A stretch of 10,808 bases of DNA from a bacterium UBP2_UBA4780 (GTDB taxonomy: Bacteria; Edwardsbacteria; AC1; EtOH8): positions 271-11,078 of the forward strand of contig DHHE01000048.1 in the NCBI GenBank assembly GCA_002403115.1, written 5' to 3'. The notes under the pieces are model-generated. The model did no database searches. It saw only the letters and a program-made list of their open reading frames with translations, and was not told the DNA's origin. The position numbers were made by a program, and so were the translations under genes. Shown here piece by piece: positions 6,028 to 10,808 of this stretch (its first letter is position 1; each line of letters starts with the position of its first letter).

Positions 6028-7206
6028 TTGAAGCGGGCATTCATCATCATACTCGACGGCTGCGGGGTGGGCGAGCTGCCGGACGCCGGGGACTACGGCG
6101 ACCGGGGCAGCAACACCCTGGGCAACCTGTCCCGGGCCGTGCCGGGGGGGCTGGCGCTGCCCAACCTGGGGGCGCTGGGCCTGGGGAACATCATCGACAT
6201 CCAGGGGGTGCCTCCGCAAGCCTCCGCCCTGGGCTTCTGGGGGAAAATGGCCGAGCAGTCGGCCGGCAAGGACTCGACCTCGGGCCACTGGGAGCTGGCT
6301 GGGCTGGTGACCGTGAAGCCGTTCCCCACCTATCCCCAAGGCTTTCCCCGCGGGGTGCTGGATGCCTTCAGGAAAGCCATCGGGCGCGGGATACTGGGCA
6401 ACAAGGCGGCCTCGGGCACCGAGATCATCGCCGAGCTGGGAGACGAGCACGTCGCCACCGGGCGGCCCATCGTCTACACCTCGGCCGACAGCGTCTTCCA
6501 GATCGCCTGCCACCAGGAGACGGTTGCGCTGGAACAGCTGTACGACTGGTGCCGGAAGGCCCGCGGCATTCTGGCCGGAGAGCACGCGGTGGGGAGGGTG
6601 ATCGCCCGGCCGTTCATCGGAGTATCGGGCAACTACCAAAGGGTCGGCGGAAACCGCAAGGATTTCTCGCTGACTCCGCCGAAGCCGACCCTGCTGGACG
6701 GGATCAAGGAGAGCGGGCGGCAGGTGGTCGGTGTGGGCAAGATATGCGACCTCTACGCCGGACGGGGCCTGACCGAGTGCCTCCACAGCGACGACAACCG
6801 GGACGGCATGGCCAAGTTTCTCGGGGCGGTTCCCAAACTGGAAAGCGGCCTGTTGATGATGAACCTGGTGGAGTTCGACATGACCTGGGGGCACCGCAAC
6901 GACGTCCCGGGCTTCCATTCGGGCCTGAGGGAGTTCGACGCCTGGCTGCCGGAGCTGATGTCGGCCATGGCCGAAGGGGACATCCTCTTCATGACCGCCG
7001 ACCACGGCAACGACCCCACCACCCCGTCCACCGACCACTCCCGGGAGTACGTGCCGCTGCTGGCCTGGGGGCCGGGGCTGGGACCGGGAACGGACCTGGG
7101 GACCAGGAGTTCCATGGCCGACCTGGCGGCCACCGCGGCCGAGGCTTGGGGCATAAAGGGATTGGAAAACGGAAACAGTTTTTGGAAAGAGATAAGGTCT
7201 GTTTAA
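6028..7206 (+). CDS. deoB: Phosphopentomutase
   Basis: DeoB interconverts ribose or deoxyribose 1-phosphate and 5-phosphate in the cytosol, linking nucleoside breakdown to central sugar metabolism. This 392-aa protein has the family's usual length. It shows the alkaline-phosphatase-superfamily metal and nucleophile motifs in order: FIIILDGCGVGELPDAG (Asp10), GKDSTSGHWE (80-89), VEFDMTWGHRNDVPGF with Asp and His ligands, and TADHGNDPTTPSTDHSREYVPLL near the C-terminus. In the nucleophile motif the residue aligned with the phosphorylated Thr85 of Bacillus cereus DeoB is Ser83. The start is TTG: an in-frame TAA at 6010-6012 and the need to keep the first motif leave no other choice. The SD is weak (AAGG at 6011-6014). 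The cytidine deaminase gene follows after 7 nt, forming a nucleoside-salvage pair. This is the first gene of a long operon. Confidence 0.96.
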   Translation: MKRAFIIILDGCGVGELPDAGDYGDRGSNTLGNLSRAVPGGLALPNLGALGLGNIIDIQGVPPQASALGFWGKMAEQSAGKDSTSGHWELAGLVTVKPFPTYPQGFPRGVLDAFRKAIGRGILGNKAASGTEIIAELGDEHVATGRPIVYTSADSVFQIACHQETVALEQLYDWCRKARGILAGEHAVGRVIARPFIGVSGNYQRVGGNRKDFSLTPPKPTLLDGIKESGRQVVGVGKICDLYAGRGLTECLHSDDNRDGMAKFLGAVPKLESGLLMMNLVEFDMTWGHRNDVPGFHSGLREFDAWLPELMSAMAEGDILFMTADHGNDPTTPSTDHSREYVPLLAWGPGLGPGTDLGTRSSMADLAATAAEAWGIKGLENGNSFWKEIRSV

Positions 7207-7213
7207 AAGCGAT

Positions 7214-7708
7214 ATGGGCAAAGGGGCCGTAGTGAAGTTTAATTCCCGCAAGAAAGCGATCACGTGGATGACCGACAGATTGCTTCTGGACGAAGCCAGA
7301 AAGGCCGCCAAGAAAGCCTACGCCCCCTATTCAAGGTTCAAGGTGGGAGCGGCGGTGCTGGCCGCGGACGGAAGGATATTCTTCGGCTGCAACGTGGAGA
7401 ACGCCTCCTACGGCCTCTCGATGTGCGCCGAGCGGAACGCGGTGGCCAAGGCCGTCTCCGAGGGGGCGAGGGATTTCGAGGCCATCGCGGTCTGCGCCGA
7501 CACCACGGGACCGGTGACGCCCTGCGGGGCCTGCCGCCAGGTGCTGTCGGAGTTCAGTCCCTCGATGAGGGTGATAATGGCCGGCCGGTCCGGCAAAGCC
7601 AGGACCGCAGCGCTGGACCGGCTGCTGCCGGAGTCGTTCGGGCCAGGATATCTGAGGAAACGGGCGAAGAAACGCATCGGGCCCAAGAAACACGCCGGAA
7701 AAAGATAA
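7214..7708 (+). CDS. cdd: Cytidine deaminase
   Basis: Cdd hydrolytically deaminates cytidine and deoxycytidine to uridine and deoxyuridine. The core matches the short homotetrameric class: AYAPYSRFKVGAA (36-48), GCNVENASYG (58-67), MCAERNA with zinc ligand Cys71 and catalytic Glu73, and PCGACRQ with zinc ligands Cys104 and Cys107. At 164 aa it is longer than the roughly 130-aa family norm. It has about 18 extra N-terminal residues and a strongly basic tail (149-164, nine Lys or Arg). The start is uncertain: the ATG at 7214 gives the longest form; a GTG at 7232 has AAAGGGG at good distance; the ATG at 7268 gives the family-like N-terminus but lacks a clear SD. It sits directly after deoB, consistent with coordinated pyrimidine nucleoside catabolism. 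Confidence 0.94.
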   Translation: MGKGAVVKFNSRKKAITWMTDRLLLDEARKAAKKAYAPYSRFKVGAAVLAADGRIFFGCNVENASYGLSMCAERNAVAKAVSEGARDFEAIAVCADTTGPVTPCGACRQVLSEFSPSMRVIMAGRSGKARTAALDRLLPESFGPGYLRKRAKKRIGPKKHAGKR

Positions 7709-7805
7709 ATCCGGGCCAATATCAGGGAGGGACTTTCGCTCCCTTGGCGCGTTTCGCGGGCAAAAGAGATCGGACATGACACCTAAATACACATAAGGAG
7801 CCTTA

Positions 7806-8123
7806 ATGCACGAAGTAGCCTATGCCATGGGCCAGGGGGGCGAGGCCGGCCAGGGCGGGGGCGGGCTGATGGGCCTGCTGCCGATACTGGTCATGTTCGC
7901 CATCATCTACCTGCTGCTGATCATGCCCCAGCAAAAGCAGCAGAAGAAGCACGCCGCCATGCTCAAGTCACTGCAGAAGGGGGACAAGGTGGTGGCCGCC
8001 GGCGGCATCCACGGGACGGTGGCGGGTGTGGACGAGGCCCGCGGCATCGTGGTGGTCAAGGTGGACGAGAACGTCAAGCTGGAGGTGCTGAGGACATCGG
8101 TCTCGGCCAAGCTGGAGAAGTGA
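7806..8123 (+). CDS. yajC: Preprotein translocase accessory subunit YajC
   Basis: YajC is a small inner-membrane partner of the SecDF-SecYEG export complex. This 105-aa protein has a Gly-rich N-terminus, one transmembrane helix (about 21-40, LMGLLPILVMFAIIYLLLIM), then the family hallmark PQQKQQKKHAAMLKSLQKGDKVVAAGGIHG and a small beta domain (to VDENVKLEVLR). The start is supported by TAAGGAG (7794-7800) five nt upstream. Usual neighbours tgt, secD and secF are absent from the window; instead def follows. The 97-nt gap after cdd contains a weak 6-bp hairpin (AGGGAG 7724-7729 / CTCCCT 7739-7744) without a T-run. I see no convincing promoter there, so read-through from deoB is assumed. Confidence 0.95.
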   Translation: MHEVAYAMGQGGEAGQGGGGLMGLLPILVMFAIIYLLLIMPQQKQQKKHAAMLKSLQKGDKVVAAGGIHGTVAGVDEARGIVVVKVDENVKLEVLRTSVSAKLEK

Positions 8124-8184
8124 ACCGGGCCGGGGCCGTCCAGGCTTGCCGCCCCGCGGATTTACGAGCCTCGACGGTACCGCG

Positions 8185-8715
8185 ATGACAGAGAACCAGG
8201 CGACATACGGCATCCGCATTTTCGGGGACCCCGTCCTCAGGAGGAAGGCCGACGAGGTCAGGAACGTCGACGCCAAGCTGATGGCGCTGGCCGACGGCAT
8301 GCTGGCCGTCCTGGGAAGGTCCAGGGGGCTGGGCCTGGCCGCGCCCCAGGTGGGGCGGTCGGTGTCCCTCTGCATCATCAACCTGCCGGCCATGGACCAG
8401 GCCCAGAAGAAGCCGTTGATCCTCCTGAACCCCAGGGTGGCCGGAACCCACGGCCGGCTGGTGCACCAGGAGGGCTGCCTCAGCTTTCCCGAGCTGTACG
8501 CCGACATCGCCCGGCCCAAGAAGATAGGCATCTCCGGGCTGGACCTGGAGGGCAGGGAGATTGAGCTGGAGGCCGATGAGATGCTGGCCCGCTGCTTCCT
8601 GCACGAGATCGACCACCTCAACGGGGTGCTGTTCATCGACCACCTGAGCCATCTGAAGCGCCAGCTTTTAAGGGGCCAGCTTAGGCGCATCGCCGGAATA
8701 CGGGGTGACCGGTAG
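8185..8715 (+). CDS. def: Peptide deformylase
   Basis: Def removes the N-formyl group from nascent proteins at the ribosome exit, using a metal ion. All three motifs are present: motif 1 GLGLAAPQVG (48-57 of the 176-aa form), motif 2 EGCLSFPE with ligand Cys98, and motif 3 HEIDHLNG with ligands His140 and His144 and catalytic Glu141. The residue just before His140 is Leu where most family members have Gln (QHEIDH). I chose the ATG at 8185 because it leaves a family-like short N-terminus (MTENQATYGIRIFGDP). A TTG at 8146 would add 13 residues of no family character. Neither has a strong SD. A GC hairpin (CGGGGC 8131-8136 / GCCCCG 8151-8156) lies in the gap after yajC. The stop at 8713-8715 is one nt from the next ATG. 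Confidence 0.95.
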   Translation: MTENQATYGIRIFGDPVLRRKADEVRNVDAKLMALADGMLAVLGRSRGLGLAAPQVGRSVSLCIINLPAMDQAQKKPLILLNPRVAGTHGRLVHQEGCLSFPELYADIARPKKIGISGLDLEGREIELEADEMLARCFLHEIDHLNGVLFIDHLSHLKRQLLRGQLRRIAGIRGDR

Positions 8716-8716
8716 C

Positions 8717-9844
8717 ATGCCGAGGCGCCAGGCCCCCGGCATCATCAGGTTCCGGGGGCAGCCGGACGAGTCTCTCGTCGATGAGGCGCTTTCGGCGTTA
8801 AGCGGGGGGGGGGTGGCGGCCCTGCCCACCGACACGGTATACGGGCTGGCGGTCCGGGCCGATCTCGGGGACGCGATCAAGCGCGTCTACCGCATCAAGG
8901 GACGGGGTTTCGACAAGCCGCTGGTGCTGCTGGCCAGGGACGCGGAAAGCGCCGGACGGCTGTGCCGGGACCTGCCTTCCGGCTTCGATCGCCTGGCGCA
9001 GAAGTTCTGGCCCGGCCCGCTGACGCTGGTGCTCGGGGCCTCGCGACAGGTGACGGACTGGGGGCTGGGCGGCAACGGGACCGTCGGCGTCCGGGTGAGC
9101 GCCGAGGCGGTGGTGCGGATGATACTGGAGAGGATCGGCGTTCCCCTGGCCAGCACCAGCGCCAACCGGAGCGGGCAGCCGGAGTGCCATTCGGGCGCCG
9201 AGGTGCTGCGCAGCCTGAAGGAGCCGCCCGACCTGCTGCTGGACGGGGGCGAGCGGCCCCGGCGGAGACCTTCGACGGTGCTCGACCTGAGCGGGCCGCG
9301 TCCGGTGCTTCTGCGCAGGGGTGCCATCGGGCGGGCCGAGCTGGAGGAGGCCTGCGGCCGGCCTGTCGGGCTGGCCCGGATCAGGGCGCTGTTCGTCTGC
9401 ACCGGGAACACCTGCCGCAGCCCGATGGCCGAGGGCCTGCTCAGGGCCAGGCTCCCCAAACACTGGCGGGGCCTGGTCGAGGCGGAGTCCTGCGGGACCG
9501 GGGCCCTGCCGGGGATGCCGGCCACCGCCACCGCCCAGCAGGCCGCCCGGAAAAGGGGGTTCGATATATCCGGCCACCGCTCCCAGCCGCTTACCCGGGA
9601 TCTGGTCGAGGAGGCCGACCTGGTGGTGGCCATGGAGGACAGGCACCGCCGGGCTGTTCTGGATCTGGCGCCGGGGGCCGATGTCATGCTGCTCGACGAG
9701 GGCGGGGTGCCGGACCCCATAGGCGGCAGCTTGGATGATTACCTGGAAACGCTGGACCTGCAGGGGTCCAACCTGCCTGAGGTCGTCAGACGGATAGGCG
9801 GAATGCTGTCCGAGAGCGAACAAAGAAAAGGGAAACGAAAATGA
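8717..9844 (+). CDS. TsaC/Sua5 threonylcarbamoyl-AMP synthase fused to YwlE-type phosphatase
   Basis: This 375-aa protein joins two enzymes. Residues about 10-210 are a YrdC/TsaC domain, which makes threonylcarbamoyl-adenylate from Thr, bicarbonate and ATP for tRNA t6A modification. Its motifs are LPTDTVYGL (36-44), YRIKGRGFDKPL (58-69), STSANRSG (146-153) and LLRRGAI (198-204). Residues about 222-365 are a low-molecular-weight phosphatase with P-loop VCTGNTCRSP (nucleophile Cys228, Arg234) and general-acid loop VPDPIGGS (Asp333). Thr232 in the loop matches the residue that gives Bacillus YwlE its phosphoarginine preference; classical tyrosine phosphatases usually have Ile there. The ATG at 8717 has GGGGTGA (8702-8708) at 8 nt; a GTG at 8705 is also in frame. 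A G10 run (8804-8813) encodes a Gly triplet just before the TsaC motif. The gene follows def directly and its stop overlaps a mini-ORF by ATGA. Confidence 0.93.
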   Translation: MPRRQAPGIIRFRGQPDESLVDEALSALSGGGVAALPTDTVYGLAVRADLGDAIKRVYRIKGRGFDKPLVLLARDAESAGRLCRDLPSGFDRLAQKFWPGPLTLVLGASRQVTDWGLGGNGTVGVRVSAEAVVRMILERIGVPLASTSANRSGQPECHSGAEVLRSLKEPPDLLLDGGERPRRRPSTVLDLSGPRPVLLRRGAIGRAELEEACGRPVGLARIRALFVCTGNTCRSPMAEGLLRARLPKHWRGLVEAESCGTGALPGMPATATAQQAARKRGFDISGHRSQPLTRDLVEEADLVVAMEDRHRRAVLDLAPGADVMLLDEGGVPDPIGGSLDDYLETLDLQGSNLPEVVRRIGGMLSESEQRKGKRK

Positions 9845-9864
9845 CGAAGCGGGAGCCGGCATGA
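9841..9864 (+). CDS. Seven-codon mini-ORF in an ATGA relay
   Basis: This frame reads MTKREPA and stops. Its ATG overlaps the stop of the TsaC-phosphatase gene (ATGA, 9841-9844), and its TGA overlaps the next mini-ORF's ATG (9861-9864). A purine-rich SD-like run (AAAAGGGA) lies about 7 nt before the ATG. Its value, if any, would be in passing ribosomes downstream rather than in the peptide. Chance is quite possible at this length. Confidence 0.25.
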   Translation: MTKREPA

Positions 9865-9929
9865 ACAGAGCCGGCGCCGGTCTCCAGCCGGCCGGGTTCG
9901 AGCCGGATCAAGGGCAGGCCCCAGGATGA
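9861..9929 (+). CDS. 22-codon mini-ORF in an ATGA relay
   Basis: This frame encodes MNRAGAGLQPAGFEPDQGQAPG. It begins in an ATGA overlap with the preceding mini-ORF and ends in a third ATGA overlap with the 158-aa gene (9926-9929). GGGAG lies five nt upstream of its ATG. The peptide is rich in Gly, Ala and Pro and has no recognisable feature. The DNA includes the perfect palindrome CCGGCGCCGG (9871-9880). It may be a reinitiation bridge that keeps the last gene coupled to the operon. Confidence 0.3.
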   Translation: MNRAGAGLQPAGFEPDQGQAPG

Positions 9930-10402
9930 GCAGGCCTGCCGAGATCCAGGCCAACGAGACCATCATGGTCGACGACCGCTCCTGCCTATCCGGCCGGCGG
10001 GAGGTGGTGGGTCCGTACCTGGACATGGTCTGCCAGTCGACCGGGGCCGGCTATGAGGATCCGGTGGTGTTCCTGATCTTCAGCCCGGACGACCAGCGGT
10101 TCACGGGAATCGTCAAGGTCCTCTACGACCCGCTGGGGCGACAGAAATACCTGCTGTTCTCCGGGTTCGAGGGCCTGGCCGAGGCCACCCTCCACCGGGT
10201 GATCAAGGACCTCAACCTGACGCCCTACGACTTCAAGTTCTTCAAGGTGCGCGAAGGCGTATCGGCCATGGAGGGCTCCAAGGCGGTCACGGTCACCAAG
10301 TTCCTGGGGGTGAACTACTTCCGCTACCAGCAGCTGCTGGCCAGCGATGACGAGGGAAGGCTGGAGTTGTCGGAGCCTGTTGGCGAGGACCTGATCGGCT
10401 GA
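9926..10402 (+). CDS. Conserved-looking hypothetical protein, 158 aa
   Basis: I do not recognise this protein. It is soluble in character, with no signal peptide or membrane segment. It looks like an alpha/beta fold: strands near 47-53 (VVFLIFS), 59-66 (FTGIVKVL) and 74-79 (KYLLFS), a helix near 81-95, then an alternating segment PYDFKFFKVREG. Two Cys (20 and 36) lie near the N-terminus. The GC content and codon use match its neighbours, which argues for a resident gene. The start at 9926 overlaps the preceding mini-ORF's stop by ATGA and has only a weak SD (AAGGG at 11 nt); a second in-frame ATG lies at 9965. It is the last gene before a strong terminator. Position after tsaC and def hints at a housekeeping role, but that is only inference. 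Confidence 0.75.
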   Translation: MSRPAEIQANETIMVDDRSCLSGRREVVGPYLDMVCQSTGAGYEDPVVFLIFSPDDQRFTGIVKVLYDPLGRQKYLLFSGFEGLAEATLHRVIKDLNLTPYDFKFFKVREGVSAMEGSKAVTVTKFLGVNYFRYQQLLASDDEGRLELSEPVGEDLIG

Positions 10403-10419
10403 GCCGAAAGAGGGAAAGG

Positions 10420-10454
10420 AAGAAGCCCTGCGCCTTGAAAGCGCAGGGCTTCTT
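10420..10454. terminator. Bidirectional intrinsic terminator between convergent genes
   Basis: A perfect 14-bp stem (AAGAAGCCCTGCGC, 10420-10433, with its complement at 10441-10454, loop CTTGAAA) lies between the convergent 158-aa gene and the MacB-like gene. The arms end in CTTCTT on the plus strand and in a T/C-rich run on the minus strand. It can therefore stop both transcripts. Confidence 0.85.
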
Positions 10455-10478
10455 GATGCCCGCCGATCGAGAAAACCG

Positions 10479-10808
10479 CTACTCGTACCGCAGCGCCTCG
10501 ATGGGGTTCAATCCGGCGGCCTTGCGGGCCGGGTACCAGCCGAAGAATATCCCCACCACCGCCGAGAAGCCGAAGCCCAGGAAGACCGAGAAGACGGTGA
10601 CCGCGGCCGGCCACCCCTGGGTCATGGCGATGATAAGCGATATGGCCCACCCCAGCACGATGCCGATGACCCCGCCGGCCAGGCTGATGACGGCGGCCTC
10701 GACCAGGAACTGCATCAGGATGTCGCCGCCCCTGGCGCCGACGGCCATGCGGATGCCTATCTCCCGGGTGCGCTCGGCCACCGAGACCAGCATGATGTTC
10801 ATGATGCC
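10479..10808 (-). CDS. MacB/FtsX-type ABC transporter permease, C-terminal part
   Basis: Only the last 110 or so residues are inside the window; the frame stays open through the right edge. The visible part opens with GIMNIMLVSVAERTREIGIRMAVGA, the hallmark loop of MacB/LolC/FtsX-family permeases. Two transmembrane helices follow (about residues 30-57 and 67-90 of the visible part), then the closing motif WYPARKAAGLNPIEALRYE. MacB-type systems move substrates from the periplasm outward or act mechanically on envelope partners; they are not channels for cytosolic substrates. The N-terminal half, with the large periplasmic domain, and the ATPase partner or domain lie outside the window. It is convergent with the preceding operon and ends at TAG (10481-10479). 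Confidence 0.95.
   Translation of the reverse strand, partial: GIMNIMLVSVAERTREIGIRMAVGARGGDILMQFLVEAAVISLAGGVIGIVLGWAISLIIAMTQGWPAAVTVFSVFLGFGFSAVVGIFFGWYPARKAAGLNPIEALRYE

Noticed and set aside
5986..7311. Long minus-strand open frame opposite deoB
   Set aside because: Its translation is low-complexity, rich in Arg, Gly, Pro and His, with no family motif, while the plus strand encodes all DeoB motifs. Long antisense frames are expected in GC-rich DNA.
8798..9862. Long minus-strand open frame opposite the TsaC-phosphatase gene
   Set aside because: No motif and a Pro/Arg/Gln-rich shadow composition; the plus strand carries two complete enzyme domains.

Overview
This is a GC-rich bacterial chromosomal segment with dense, mostly housekeeping gene content. 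The organism is probably diderm: one gene encodes an outer-membrane beta-barrel-like protein with a signal peptide and a terminal Phe, and two more encode predicted lipoproteins. The lipobox with residues FNS before the Cys and the pairing of a barrel with a Big_5-type lipoprotein recall FCB-group or related candidate-phylum genomes. No rRNA or other phylogenetic marker is present, so that placement is inference.

Layout. (1) Positions 1-154 are an AT-rich flank with no confident gene. (2) Positions 155-2346, minus strand: a lipoprotein with a transglutaminase-like domain, overlapping by ATGA an ABC-2-type ATP-binding subunit whose permease is not in the window. (3) Positions 2347-2568: a divergent control region with two back-to-back sigma70-type promoters sharing an A/T tract. 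The minus promoter is a perfect consensus placed so close to its ATG that the mRNA should be nearly leaderless. The plus transcript should have a structured leader of about 130 nt. (4) Positions 2569-5535, plus strand: a secreted beta-barrel protein and a lipoprotein with Ig-like domains, closed by a strong terminator at 5558-5591. (5) Positions 5592-6027: a gene-free stretch holding a 248-bp imperfect palindrome with 12-bp terminal inverted repeats, then a sigma70-like promoter. (6) Positions 6028-10402, plus strand: a probable operon of phosphopentomutase (deoB), cytidine deaminase (cdd), yajC, peptide deformylase (def), a TsaC/Sua5-like domain fused to a YwlE-type low-molecular-weight phosphatase, two mini-ORFs joined by successive ATGA overlaps, and a 158-aa protein of unknown function. 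A perfect 14-bp-stem terminator at 10420-10454 closes it. (7) Positions 10479-10808, minus strand, convergent: the C-terminal end of a MacB/FtsX-type ABC permease.

The operon in (6) combines nucleoside salvage (DeoB returns ribose or deoxyribose 1-phosphate to central metabolism; Cdd deaminates cytidine) with core gene-expression functions (YajC in protein export, Def in N-terminal maturation, TsaC in tRNA t6A synthesis). The fused phosphatase has Thr at the P-loop position that in Bacillus YwlE favours phosphoarginine.

I see no defence system, CRISPR array, prophage or insertion sequence. The points most worth a second look are the TsaC-YwlE fusion with a G10 tract near its start, the triple ATGA relay, the palindromic element, the near-leaderless promoter, and the uncharacterised barrel/lipoprotein pair.
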